Assembly: GCF_000383915.1 (NCBI RefSeq)
Contig: NZ_KB912942.1
Location: 5,948,564 to 6,012,563, forward strand
DNA from: Amycolatopsis benzoatilytica AK 16/65
GTDB lineage: Bacteria > Actinomycetota > Actinomycetes > Mycobacteriales > Pseudonocardiaceae
Direction: 5' to 3'
Length of the DNA stretch: 64,000 nucleotides
Shown: piece by piece, positions 1 through 8,646 of the stretch
How positions within the stretch are numbered: position 1 is the first letter of the stretch
Layout of the letters: each line of letters opens with the position of its first letter
The notes under the pieces: model-generated
Told to the model about the DNA's origin: nothing
What the model saw: only the letters and a program-made list of their open reading frames with translations
Databases searched by the model: none
Made by a program: the position numbers and the translations under genes

Positions 1-906
1 GAACATCGACGCCAGGTCGCTGTAGCGGCCTCCGCCGAACAGCGCGCGGCGGTTCTGCGGCGAGGTGTCGAAGACCTCGAACACGGTCGACGTGTAGTAC
101 GCCAGGCCGCGCACGATCAGCGGTTCGTAGCGAACCAGGCTCGCCGCGCTGCTGGACAGCACCTTGACCAGGTTCGACTCCGCTTTGACCGACTCGGGCA
201 GCTCGTCGAGCAGGGCCGGACCGGCCGCGAGGACCTCGGCGAGCTTCTCGAACTGCTTGTCCGGCAGCCCGATCTCCGCGGCGCTCGCGGCGTGGTCCTC
301 GGCCGAGGTCTTCTCCCACCGGTCCACGAGCGCGAACACCGCGGACAGGTGCTCCGGCGCGATGCCGACGACATCGGTCAGCGCGGACGAGAGCAGATTC
401 CGGTCGTTGACGCGCACCGCGAACAGATCCGGGGTCGCGCCGAGCGCGGCCATCAGATCGTGGATCAGCTCGAACATCTCGATCTCGCAGTTCGCGCTTT
501 CCGAACCGAAGATGTCGGCGTTGATCTGCCAGTGCTCGCGGACCCGGCCGCGCTGCGGACGCTCGTAGCGGTGGCAGTTCGGGTGGCTGTACCAGCGCAC
601 CGGGAATGAAAGCGACTTCGCGTGGCCGGCGATCATCCGGGCCACCGACGGAGTCATCTCCGGGCGCAGCGCGAGCCGTTCGCCGCCGCGCGTGGTGAGC
701 GTGTACAGCTGCTGGTCGGCGATCTCCTGGCCGGACTTCCGCTCGTAGACCTCGGCCTGTTCCAGGATCGGCCCGTCGTAGCGGAGGTAGCCGTAGCGCT
801 CCAGCACCTCGTAGAGATGGCCGAACACCTGCGTACGGACGGACATTTCGGCGGGGAGGAAGTCTCGGGTCCCCTTGACAGGCGCAGTCGACAGGTATTC
901 AGGCAC
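1..906 (-). CDS. hisS: Histidine--tRNA ligase (HisRS), C-terminal part beyond window edge
   Basis: Class II synthetase that charges tRNA-His with histidine in the cytoplasm. Reading from a GTG at 906, the first 302 residues are visible and the frame is open to base 1, so the 3' end is outside the window. The N-terminus has KGTRDFLP. Motif 2 is visible as RPEMTPSVARM followed by RYERPQRGRVREHWQ. The His-specific region reads VRGLAYYTSTVFEVFD, then ALFGGGRYSDL. The KGTRDFLP and RPEMTPSVARM forms, and Ala in place of the Asp of the usual RGLDYYTGTVFE, are unlike the standard actinobacterial enzyme (KGVPDY..., LRPEGTA). This may therefore be an alternative or second HisRS. No clear Shine-Dalgarno was seen, so the GTG start is a choice by alignment. 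Confidence 0.9.
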   Translation of the reverse strand, partial: MPEYLSTAPVKGTRDFLPAEMSVRTQVFGHLYEVLERYGYLRYDGPILEQAEVYERKSGQEIADQQLYTLTTRGGERLALRPEMTPSVARMIAGHAKSLSFPVRWYSHPNCHRYERPQRGRVREHWQINADIFGSESANCEIEMFELIHDLMAALGATPDLFAVRVNDRNLLSSALTDVVGIAPEHLSAVFALVDRWEKTSAEDHAASAAEIGLPDKQFEKLAEVLAAGPALLDELPESVKAESNLVKVLSSSAASLVRYEPLIVRGLAYYTSTVFEVFDTSPQNRRALFGGGRYSDLASMF

Positions 907-942
907 GTCATCCAGCTTAACGACCCGTCGCCAGCCGATTTG

Positions 943-1326
943 TCAGGGGAACGCGATGCCGTACGCGGTGAGCAGCATGGCCCCGCCGAGCAGCACCGCG
1001 CCGCCGGTGGTGACGCCCATTCCGAGGCGGGTCCGCAGCATCGCGAGGAAGAACCCGCCGGACTGCGCGAGCACGCCGAAAAGCAGCAGGAAGCAGACCG
1101 CCCAGCGCGCGGCGTCGCTCAGGCCGCTGTGCTCGACCAGCTGCAACGCGGCGAGCGTCAGTACCAGCAGGACGCCAGCGTGCGCGTGGCCGGCGCGGAA
1201 GAGTCCGCGCTGCTTCGCGGTGAGTTCTCCGCGGCGCAGGACTCCGCCGAGCGCGTAGCCGCCGTACATGACGGTAGGGAGCGAGACGAGCGCGATGACG
1301 GTGAACAACTGGACCGGTCCGTGCAT
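943..1326 (-). CDS. Small integral membrane protein, four predicted helices
   Basis: A 127-residue protein made almost entirely of hydrophobic segments: residues about 5-25, 45-65, 72-92 and 103-125. A conserved-looking HAHAG sits between helices one and two. No enzyme motif is visible. The ATG at 1326 is chosen over an upstream start because AAGGAGG lies 5 bases before it. The gene runs in the same direction as hisS with 36 bases between them. A palindrome lies in its promoter region, suggesting repression by an unidentified regulator. Function unknown; it resembles the loosely defined small actinobacterial membrane proteins and I would not assign a role. Confidence 0.75.
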   Translation of the reverse strand: MHGPVQLFTVIALVSLPTVMYGGYALGGVLRRGELTAKQRGLFRAGHAHAGVLLVLTLAALQLVEHSGLSDAARWAVCFLLLFGVLAQSGGFFLAMLRTRLGMGVTTGGAVLLGGAMLLTAYGIAFP

Positions 1327-1360
1327 GAGGGCCTCCTTCTTCCTTCGCCCGGCAACCATA

Positions 1361-1380
1361 ACAGCGTTTTAAAACAGTGT
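1361..1380. promoter_or_regulatory. Palindrome upstream of membrane protein gene
   Basis: The sequence ACAGCGTTTTAAAACAGTGT is an inverted repeat with a perfect central GTTTTAAAAC and flanking ACA/TGT. It lies 35 bases upstream of the ATG at 1326 and is very AT-rich for this genome. It looks like a TetR-type operator or an extended promoter element. No regulator gene is adjacent that obviously belongs to it. Confidence 0.5.
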
Positions 1381-1445
1381 CACGGAACTTCTGCCGAAGC
1401 GGGAATCGGAAATTCGCGCCTCGCCCGGCCGCCGGAGCGGGCATC

Positions 1446-1814
1446 ATGGCGAAGGTGAGCCAGTCCGAAGACGCAGCAGCCCCCTCGCCGGACGACGTCG
1501 TGTCGACCTACGGCGACCAGCTGCGCGAGAAAGCCGCGACCTGCCGGTTGATGGCGGACAAGCAGCGTGAGCACGCGGCGACCTTCCGGGACCTCGCCGA
1601 ACGCGGCCTGCCCGGCTCGGCCGACATGGCGGAGAAGACCGAACGCGCGATGCGGCATATGGAACAGCTCGGCTACGTACTCGCCCAGCAAGCGCTGGCG
1701 TACGACGAGATGCTGGCCGCCGGCGGCCCGGACAACTCACGCGCGTACGTCGAGTACGAGGCGATGACGCGGCGACTGAACGAGTTGATCCCCCAGGACA
1801 CCCTCACCGACTGA
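1446..1814 (+). CDS. Hypothetical coiled-coil protein, 122 aa
   Basis: A soluble, charged protein of 122 residues starting MAKVSQSEDAAAP. Residues about 20-60 and 75-115 are predicted helical with regular hydrophobic spacing, interrupted by a Gly/Pro-rich turn (GLPGSADM). There is no signal peptide, membrane segment or catalytic motif. An in-frame upstream start at 1377 exists, but the preceding residues are arginine- and proline-rich noise and GGAG lies 12 bases before the ATG at 1446, so the shorter form is chosen. The protein is not recognised. It is convergent with the aldo/keto reductase gene and separated from it by a strong hairpin. Confidence 0.6.
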   Translation: MAKVSQSEDAAAPSPDDVVSTYGDQLREKAATCRLMADKQREHAATFRDLAERGLPGSADMAEKTERAMRHMEQLGYVLAQQALAYDEMLAAGGPDNSRAYVEYEAMTRRLNELIPQDTLTD

Positions 1815-1920
1815 GCGGTCGCGTCAGGACAGCGGCGCGGCGACTGCCCGGGAGCCAGCGCGCCCGGGAAACCACGTTGGCGCGGAAAGCGCGGCATGAA
1901 GGCCGCTCCGGCTCCGAGCT

Positions 1921-1955
1921 GGCCGGCCGCGGCGACAGTCTCGCCACGGCCGGCC
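1921..1955. terminator. Bidirectional hairpin between convergent genes
   Basis: Arms of 15 bases (1921-1935 and 1941-1955), GGCCGGCCGCGGCGA against TCGCCACGGCCGGCC, pair with one G:U-type exception around a 5-base loop. The position between a plus-strand gene ending at 1814 and a minus-strand gene ending at 1996 fits a shared terminator. There is no U-tract, as is common in actinomycetes. Confidence 0.6.
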
Positions 1956-1995
1956 GGAAGCTCTCCGAACGCTCCGGTCGCCGGTACCCGCTAGC

Positions 1996-2972
<977 letters not shown>

Positions 2973-2976
<4 letters not shown>

Positions 2977-3374
2977 GCGGAGATCTCCTCCATTTCGGGC
3001 GTCACGCCGAAGGCAGTGCGCTCGATCTTCTCGTAGTTGTCGATCTTGTAGTCCAGGATTTGCAGGCACCCCTGCAGTTCGGCGATCCGGTCGGCGACCG
3101 ATTGGCGCTGCTCCACGAGGATCGCCTTGCGCCGTCCGGCACTGGCCACGCCGTGGCGGCGCAGCGAGGCGTACTCGCGCATGCTCTTGATCGGCATGCC
3201 GGTCAACCGCAACTTCGTGAGGAAGCCAAGCCAGGTCAGGTCGTCGTCGGAGTACGCGCGCCGGCCGGCCGCGTCGCGAGCCGGCGGCTCCAGGAGCTTG
3301 ATCCGTTCGTAGTACCGGAGGGTGTCGATGGACAGGCCGCTACGTCGCGCGGCTTCCGCTATCGAGTAGCTCAT
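2973..3374 (-). CDS. MerR-family transcriptional regulator
   Basis: A 133-residue regulator with an N-terminal winged helix-turn-helix ([21 protein letters not shown]) and a C-terminal dimerisation helix (about residues 75-118). The short tail after it has no metal-binding Cys cluster, so the inducer is more likely an organic compound or stress signal than a metal. MerR proteins bind between -35 and -10 of promoters with overlong spacers and realign them on activation. A matching operator lies directly upstream of this gene, so it should regulate itself together with the coupled aldo/keto reductase. Confidence 0.92.
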
Positions 3375-3388
3375 GCGCTCGACAGTAC

Positions 3389-3410
3389 GACCTGGAGTGC
3401 ACTCCAGGTC
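3389..3410 (-). promoter_or_regulatory. MerR operator/promoter with 19-base spacer
   Basis: A perfect 22-base palindrome (GACCTGGAGTGCACTCCAGGTC) sits between TTGACC and TACTGT on the minus strand. The two hexamers are 19 bases apart, the diagnostic MerR architecture. Only 7 bases (CGAGCGC) separate the -10 from the merR ATG, so the transcript should begin at or next to the start codon. Confidence 0.88.
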
Positions 3411-3445
3411 AAATCCATTCGCGGCGGCCGCGGTCGCGTTTTATA

Positions 3446-3463
3446 ACGCCGTTGCGTTACGCT
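3446..3463 (+). promoter_or_regulatory. Promoter and small inverted repeat of tetR
   Basis: A -10 box TACGCT (3458-3463) lies 6 bases before the ATG at 3470, implying a leaderless mRNA. It is overlapped by the inverted repeat AACG-N6-CGTT (3446-3459), a plausible autoregulatory TetR site. Confidence 0.5.
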
Positions 3464-3469
3464 CTGTCG

Positions 3470-4078
3470 ATGCCCCGCCCCCGAACTCACGACGAAGCGC
3501 TCCGCGAGAAATTGCTCGACCGGGCCGGCGAGCTGATCTCGGCGGACGGCCCGAAGGCGCTCTCCCTGCGGAAACTCGCCGCGGATTCCGGCACTTCGAC
3601 GACAGCGGTGTACTCGCTGTTCGGCAGCAAACCGGATCTGGTGAACGCGCTGTACGCGGAGGGCTTCCGCCGATTCGGAGCCCGGCTGGACGCGGTCGAG
3701 CTGACCGGCGACGCGGTGACCGACCTGATCCGGCTCGGCGTCGCGTACCGCGAGAGCGCCCTCGCCGAACCGCACCTGTACGCGATCATGTTCAGCCGAT
3801 CGGTGCCGGGTTTCGAGCCCAACACCGAGGCGGGCGAGGTCGCCGAGGCGACGCTCAAGCCGCTGACCACGGTAGTGCGGCACGCGGTGTCTTCCGGACA
3901 GTTCCAGGACGTCGCCCCCGAACTGATCACCGTCAGCCTGTGGGGATTCGTGCACGGCATGGTGTCGCTGGAACTGTCCGGACGGCTGCCTGCCGGACTC
4001 AGCGTGGCCGACGGCTACGAGAAAGCCCTGCGGGCCAACGCATCCGGCTGGCTCGCTGGAGCGGAAACCGGCCGCTGA
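3470..4078 (+). CDS. TetR-family transcriptional regulator
   Basis: A 202-residue regulator. The N-terminal TetR DNA-binding domain spans residues about 10-57, with LSLRKLAADSGTSTTAVYSLFGSK as two stretches of the helix-turn-helix. A C-terminal ligand-binding domain of the TetR_C_25/33 type follows (LIRLGVAYRESALAEPHLYAIMF). The ATG at 3470 is chosen over an upstream start because the -10 box lies immediately before it. It is divergent from the merR-aldo/keto reductase unit and followed by upp on the other strand, so its target is either itself or that unit. The ligand cannot be read from the sequence. Confidence 0.88.
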   Translation: MPRPRTHDEALREKLLDRAGELISADGPKALSLRKLAADSGTSTTAVYSLFGSKPDLVNALYAEGFRRFGARLDAVELTGDAVTDLIRLGVAYRESALAEPHLYAIMFSRSVPGFEPNTEAGEVAEATLKPLTTVVRHAVSSGQFQDVAPELITVSLWGFVHGMVSLELSGRLPAGLSVADGYEKALRANASGWLAGAETGR

Positions 4079-4152
4079 TCAGGTCGGTGCTCGCCCGGCT
4101 TGATCCGGCGGGTTTCCTTCCCGGCCGGCGATCACGCCCGGGGAGGCGCCGC

Positions 4153-4776
4153 TCAGCGGGCCCCGTACTGCCGGTCGCCCGCGTCGCCGAGGCCCGGGAC
4201 GATGAAGCCGGAGTCGTTGAGCCGCTCGTCGATGCTCGCGGTGACGACGCGCACCGGCAGCCCGGTCCCCTCCAGGTGGGCGATCCCCTCCGGAGCGGCG
4301 AGCGCGCAGATAGCCGTGACGTCGGTCGCCCCGCGGTCGGTGAGCAGCCGGATCGTGTACTCCATCGACCCGCCGGTGGCGAGCATCGGATCGAGCACCA
4401 GCACCGGGCGGTCGGCGAGCGATTCCGGCAGCGATTCGAGGTACGGGGTCGGTTTGAGCGTTTCCTCGTCGCGCGCGAGCCCGACGAAGCCCATCTGCGC
4501 GTCCGGGATCAGCTTGTGCGCCTGGTCCGCCATGCCGAGCCCGGCCCGCAGTACCGGAACCAGCAGCGGAGGACTGGCCAGCCGGTACGCGTCGGTGCGC
4601 GCCACCGGGGTGTGGATGCGCTCGGTGCGGACCGGCACGTCGCGGGTGGCTTCGTAGACGAGCATGACAGTCAGCTCGTGCAGCGCGGCCCGGAACGCCG
4701 CACTGTCGGTCCGAGCGTCCCGCATGGTCGACAGACGGGCCTTGGCCAGCGGGTGATCGACGACGTGCACATCCAT
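4153..4776 (-). CDS. upp: Uracil phosphoribosyltransferase
   Basis: Cytoplasmic salvage enzyme that converts uracil and PRPP to UMP. It has 207 residues, normal for the family. The PRPP-binding loop is [13 protein letters not shown] and the uracil-binding C-terminus is [16 protein letters not shown]. The ATG at 4776 gives [15 protein letters not shown], the usual N-terminus, and is preferred over an extended start three codons earlier. The gene stands alone between tetR and a dispersed palindrome. It complements the other pyrimidine salvage genes in the window (cdd, deoA, deoC). Confidence 0.95.
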   Translation of the reverse strand: MDVHVVDHPLAKARLSTMRDARTDSAAFRAALHELTVMLVYEATRDVPVRTERIHTPVARTDAYRLASPPLLVPVLRAGLGMADQAHKLIPDAQMGFVGLARDEETLKPTPYLESLPESLADRPVLVLDPMLATGGSMEYTIRLLTDRGATDVTAICALAAPEGIAHLEGTGLPVRVVTASIDERLNDSGFIVPGLGDAGDRQYGAR

Positions 4777-4838
4777 GCCGCACAACTTAGCTGGCCGCCC
4801 CCGAAGGCGCCGCCATTCCCCGCTCGCCCCCGGGCCTT

Positions 4839-4897
4839 CAGTCCGTGAAGGGCCCCTTGCCGGACTTGGATTCCCTCAAGGGGCCCTTCACGGACTG
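4839..4897. repeat. Dispersed palindrome, copy 1
   Basis: Outer arms CAGTCCGTGAAGGG and CCCTTCACGGACTG pair perfectly, with 19 or more consecutive pairs including GGGCCCCTTG. The centre (CCGGACTTGGATTCCCT) is only partly paired. The copy lies 3' of the phosphatase gene and upstream of upp, both on the minus strand. It is one of nine family members in the window. Confidence 0.9.
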
Positions 4898-4916
4898 CTC
4901 GGCAAGGCACTGCCGC

Positions 4917-5363
4917 TCACCCCGGCTGACCGGCGAACCACCGCACCCACCGCCGCTGCCAGGGAGTCTCCACCGCCCGCCGGTCATGTGTCTCCCGAAC
5001 CCACTCGACCGCCTCCTCCGCCCGCATTCCGCCCAACGTCGCCAAACAAGCCAGCACTGTCCCCGTCCGCCCCACCCCGCCGTAGCAGGCCACTTCGACC
5101 GCCGCCCCGGCGGCCGCTCGCTCGTGCAGTCCCAGGATCTGCCGCCGAGCCTCCCGCCGATCGACCGGCAGCAGAAAGTCCGGCCACCACACCCACTCCT
5201 GCTCCCACCACAGGTCCGGACCATAGGTGCGGCGCATCCGCCGCGATCCCAGATACAGCCCGAACTCCGGATCCGGCCCGTCCGGCGCCGGCCTGCCCAG
5301 CCCGCGCGGCCGCACCCGCACCCCGTCCGGAAGCACGAGAGTCCCCTTCAGTACCGATGCCAT
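4917..5363 (-). CDS. Protein-tyrosine-phosphatase-like protein
   Basis: A 148-residue cytoplasmic protein with the CX5R phosphatase loop ACYGGVGRTGTVLA near residues 92-105, where Cys and Arg form the phosphate-binding site. An aromatic-rich stretch (LWWEQEWVWWPDF) precedes it and HDRRAVETPWQRRWV follows. It resembles the small actinobacterial proteins annotated as protein phosphatase or dual-specificity phosphatase family. The usual His before the catalytic Cys is Ala here (V-A-C), seen in some members. Substrate unknown. The gene is divergent from the DUF1707 gene, with 69 bases between starts. Confidence 0.75.
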   Translation of the reverse strand: MASVLKGTLVLPDGVRVRPRGLGRPAPDGPDPEFGLYLGSRRMRRTYGPDLWWEQEWVWWPDFLLPVDRREARRQILGLHERAAAGAAVEVACYGGVGRTGTVLACLATLGGMRAEEAVEWVRETHDRRAVETPWQRRWVRWFAGQPG

Positions 5364-5419
5364 CCCGCCATGATGCCGCTGTCGTTCGTTCGACGGACCC
5401 AGACGAAGCCCGACAGGAC

Positions 5420-5425
5420 TAGGCT
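5420..5425 (+). promoter_or_regulatory. -10 box of leaderless DUF1707 gene
   Basis: TAGGCT lies 7 bases before the GTG at 5433, and no ribosome-binding site fits between. This is the reason the GTG was preferred to the ATG at 5451. Confidence 0.45.
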
Positions 5426-5432
5426 GCGCAGG

Positions 5433-6101
5433 GTGAGCGAAGACTCAGCCATGCCAGGCCCTGACCAGATGCGCATCTCGGACGCGGACCGGGAACAGGT
5501 CGCGCAGGTGCTGCACCAGGCGATGTCCGAAGGCCGCATCACGATCAACGAACTCGAGGAGCGGCTCACCGTCGTCTACGCGGCGAAAACGTTCGCCGAC
5601 CTGAAACCGGTCACCGCCGACCTGCCGAACGGCACCGCGATAGCGCCGACCAGTTCCGCTCCGCTCCAGTCCGCCGCTCCGCGCGCGCTCGGAATGCCGG
5701 ACAACCGGCTCGGCGGACATCCGGGCTCGACCACGTCCATCGGCGTGATGTCCGGCGCGGTGCGCAAGGGCAGCTGGGTGCTGCCGCGGCAGCACACCAG
5801 CTTCGCGTTCTGGGGCGGTGTCGAGATCGATCTGCGCAACGCCCGGTTCGCCGAGAAGTCCTGCACGATCACCGCGGTCGCGATCATGGGCGGCGTCGAG
5901 ATCACCGTCCCGGACGACATCAACGTGGACGTCACCGGCATCGGCTTCATGGGGGCCTTCGAGCTGGAGGACAAGTCCGGTGCGCCGCCCGCGCCGGCGA
6001 CCGCGCCGACGGTGAAGATCAACGGCCTCGGCTTCTGGGGCGGCGTGGTGGTGTACCGCAGGCCGGCCAAGGACCCGAACGCGCCGCAGATCGACTCCTG
6101 A
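5433..6101 (+). CDS. DUF1707 / LiaF-like domain protein
   Basis: A 222-residue protein. The N-terminal SHOCT-like DUF1707 domain (residues about 12-62) contains MRISDADREQVAQVLHQAM and ELEERLTVVYAAKTFADL. A linker rich in Pro/Ser follows, then a C-terminal beta-rich domain with repeated GG motifs (FWGGVEIDLRNA, IMGGVEITVP, FWGGVVVYRR) like the cell-wall-active antibiotic response domain of LiaF. Such proteins are thought to sit near envelope-stress systems, but this one has no membrane segment. An alternative start at 5451 (MPGPDQM) is possible. It stands alone before deoC. Confidence 0.82.
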   Translation: MSEDSAMPGPDQMRISDADREQVAQVLHQAMSEGRITINELEERLTVVYAAKTFADLKPVTADLPNGTAIAPTSSAPLQSAAPRALGMPDNRLGGHPGSTTSIGVMSGAVRKGSWVLPRQHTSFAFWGGVEIDLRNARFAEKSCTITAVAIMGGVEITVPDDINVDVTGIGFMGAFELEDKSGAPPAPATAPTVKINGLGFWGGVVVYRRPAKDPNAPQIDS

Positions 6102-6223
6102 CCGGACAGCACACCGCACCGACGAAATCCGCCGCCCGGCACCCGCGCCTGTGGACAACCGCAGGCCCGTGACCAGCTGTCCACAGATTCCGGTGATCGC
6201 TCCGGCACCACCGGTGGCACACC

Positions 6224-6229
6224 TACACT
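6224..6229 (+). promoter_or_regulatory. -10 box of leaderless deoC operon
   Basis: TACACT lies exactly 7 bases before the deoC ATG at 6237, and there is no purine-rich ribosome-binding site. The mRNA probably starts at the AUG. Confidence 0.5.
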
Positions 6230-6236
6230 CAGCGGT

Positions 6237-7211
6237 ATGACAGCTACCACCAGCCCACCAGCTGCGCCGGACACCCCGTCGCCGCTGGCGGACGTCACTC
6301 GCGACGAGGCGAGCCTGCGGCGGTTCCTGCACGGGCTGCCCGGTGTCGACCAAGTCGGCGTCGAGCAGCGCGCGGCGGGGCTCGCCACCCGGAGCATCAA
6401 GAAGGAAGCCAAGCGGTGGGCGATCGACACCGCGGTGTCGATGGTCGACCTCACCACCCTCGAGGGCGCCGACACGCGTGGCAAGGTCCGCGGGCTCGCC
6501 GCCAAGGCGATGCGGCCAGACCCGGAGCGGCAGGACTGCCCGCGCGTCGCGGCCGTGTGCGTGTACCCGGACTTGGTGGAGACGGCCGTCGAAGCGCTCG
6601 CGGGCAGCGGGGTCCGGGTGGCCAGCGTCGCCACCGGCTTCCCGGCCGGCCGCACGAGCCGCGAGGTGAAGCTGGCCGACACCCGGCTCGCCGTCGAAGC
6701 CGGCGCGGACGAGATCGACATGGTGATCGACCGCGGCGCCTTCCTGGAAGGCCGCTATCTGCAGGTGTTCGACGAGATCCGCGAGATCAAAGCCGCCTGC
6801 GGCACCGCGCACCTCAAGGTGATCCAGGAAACCGGTGAACTCGCCACGTACGACAACGTGCGCCGCGCGTCCTGGCTCGCACTGCTGGCCGGCGGAGACT
6901 TCATCAAGACGTCCACCGGCAAGGTGTCGCCGGCCGCGACGCTGCCGGTCACGCACGTGATGCTGCAGGCCGTGCACGACTGGCACGAGCGCACCGGCGA
7001 ACTGCGCGGCGTCAAGCCCGCGGGCGGGATCCGGACCACGAAGGACGCGATCAAGTACCTCGTCGCTGTGCACGAAGTCGCCGGCGAGCAGTGGCTCACC
7101 CCGGACCTGTTCCGGTTCGGCGCGTCGAGCCTGCTCAACGACCTGCTGCTGCAGCGGCGCACCCAAGTGGACGGCCACTACAGCGGCCCCGACTACGTGA
7201 CGGTGGACTGA
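6237..7211 (+). CDS. deoC: Deoxyribose-phosphate aldolase
   Basis: Cleaves 2-deoxyribose 5-phosphate to glyceraldehyde 3-phosphate and acetaldehyde, the last step of deoxynucleoside breakdown. It has 324 residues; the class I aldolase barrel begins near residue 60. The Schiff-base lysine lies in DFIKTSTGK, the second active-site lysine in VKPAGGIRT and the catalytic Asp in EIDMVID. The first 50 residues are an extension common in actinobacterial members. The stop codon is one base before the ATG of an aldehyde dehydrogenase gene, which fits removal of the acetaldehyde product. First gene of a three-gene operon ended by a strong hairpin at 9545. Confidence 0.95.
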   Translation: MTATTSPPAAPDTPSPLADVTRDEASLRRFLHGLPGVDQVGVEQRAAGLATRSIKKEAKRWAIDTAVSMVDLTTLEGADTRGKVRGLAAKAMRPDPERQDCPRVAAVCVYPDLVETAVEALAGSGVRVASVATGFPAGRTSREVKLADTRLAVEAGADEIDMVIDRGAFLEGRYLQVFDEIREIKAACGTAHLKVIQETGELATYDNVRRASWLALLAGGDFIKTSTGKVSPAATLPVTHVMLQAVHDWHERTGELRGVKPAGGIRTTKDAIKYLVAVHEVAGEQWLTPDLFRFGASSLLNDLLLQRRTQVDGHYSGPDYVTVD

Positions 7212-7212
7212 C

Positions 7213-8646
7213 ATGGGCATCTTCGAGTACGCCCCCGCGCCGGAGTCGCGCGCGCTCGCCAATCTGAAGGAGCACTACAAGCCGTTCATCAACGGCGAAT
7301 TCGTCGACGGCTCGGGCGAGCCGCTGAAGACGATCAACCCGGCCACCGAGGAGATCCTCGCCGAGGTCGGCACCGCGTCGGTGTCCGATGTGGACACCGC
7401 AGTGAAGGCCGCGCGCACGGCCTACACCTCGGTCTGGTCGAAAATGCCGGGCGCCGAGCGGGCGAAGTACCTCTTCCGTATCGCGCGGCTGATCCAGGAA
7501 CGCTCGCGCGAGCTCGCGGTGCTGGAGACGCTGGACAACGGCAAGCCGATCAAGGAGTCGCGCGATTCCGACGTGCCCACCGCGGCCGCGCACTTCTTCT
7601 ACCACGCGGGCTGGGCGGACAAGCTCGGCTACGCCGGCTACGGCCCGGACCCGAAGCCGCTCGGCGTCGCCGGCCAGGTCATCCCGTGGAACTTCCCGCT
7701 GCTGATGCTGGCGTGGAAGATCGCGCCCGCGCTCGCCACCGGCAACACCGTGGTGCTGAAGCCGGCCGAGACCACGCCGCTGAGCGCGCTGGTGTTCGCC
7801 GAGATCTGCCAGCAGGCCGAGCTGCCGCCGGGCGTGGTGAACATCCTGCCCGGCGCCGGCGACATCGGAGCGTCCATTGTGGAGCACCCGGACGTGGACA
7901 AGATCGCGTTCACCGGGTCCACCGAGGTCGGCAAGCTGATCCAGCGCACGGTCGCGGGCACCCGCAAGAAGCTGACCCTGGAGCTCGGCGGCAAGGCGGC
8001 GAACATCGTGTTCGACGACGCCCCGCTGGACCAGGCGGTGGAGGGGATCGTCAACGGGATCTTCTTCAACCAGGGCCATGTCTGCTGCGCGGGGTCGCGG
8101 CTGCTGGTGCAGGAATCGGTGGCCGAGGAGGTGCTGGAGAAACTCCGGTACCGGGTGTCGACGCTGCGGGTGGGCGATCCGCTGGACAAGAACACCGACC
8201 TCGGTGCGATCAACTCGGCCGAGCAGCTGGCGAAGATCCGCGGCCTGGTCGAATCCGGCGACGCGGAAGGCGCGCAGCGCTGGACCAGTCCGTGCCCGGT
8301 GCCCGACCGTGGGTTCTTCTTCGCCCCCACGGTGTTCTCCGAGGTGCACCAGTCGATGCGGATCGCCCGTGAGGAGATCTTCGGCCCGGTGCTGTCCGTC
8401 CTGACCTTCCGCACGCCCGACGAAGCGGTGGCGAAGGCGAACAACACGCCGTACGGCCTGTCCGCCGGCATCTGGTCCGAGAAGGGCTCGCGCATCCTGT
8501 GGATGGCGAACCAGCTGCGGGCCGGCGTCGTCTGGGCCAACACGTTCAACCGCTTCGACCCCGCCGCGCCGTTCGGCGGCTACCAGGAATCCGGCTTCGG
8601 CCGCGAAGGCGGACGCGCCGGCTTGGAGGCTTACCTCAGTGTCTAA
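7213..8646 (+). CDS. Aldehyde dehydrogenase (NAD(P)+-dependent)
   Basis: A complete 477-residue aldehyde dehydrogenase. The N-terminus YKPFINGEFVDG opens the cofactor domain. VIPWNFPLLMLAWK and FTGSTEVGK mark the nucleotide-binding fold, the general-base Glu is in LELGGK and the catalytic Cys is in GHVCCAGSR. The C-terminus PFGGYQESGFGREGG is typical. Because it follows deoC at one base and is translated from the same operon, its natural substrate is probably the acetaldehyde (or related short aldehyde) made by DeoC. It overlaps the next gene by 8 bases. Confidence 0.95.
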   Translation: MGIFEYAPAPESRALANLKEHYKPFINGEFVDGSGEPLKTINPATEEILAEVGTASVSDVDTAVKAARTAYTSVWSKMPGAERAKYLFRIARLIQERSRELAVLETLDNGKPIKESRDSDVPTAAAHFFYHAGWADKLGYAGYGPDPKPLGVAGQVIPWNFPLLMLAWKIAPALATGNTVVLKPAETTPLSALVFAEICQQAELPPGVVNILPGAGDIGASIVEHPDVDKIAFTGSTEVGKLIQRTVAGTRKKLTLELGGKAANIVFDDAPLDQAVEGIVNGIFFNQGHVCCAGSRLLVQESVAEEVLEKLRYRVSTLRVGDPLDKNTDLGAINSAEQLAKIRGLVESGDAEGAQRWTSPCPVPDRGFFFAPTVFSEVHQSMRIAREEIFGPVLSVLTFRTPDEAVAKANNTPYGLSAGIWSEKGSRILWMANQLRAGVVWANTFNRFDPAAPFGGYQESGFGREGGRAGLEAYLSV

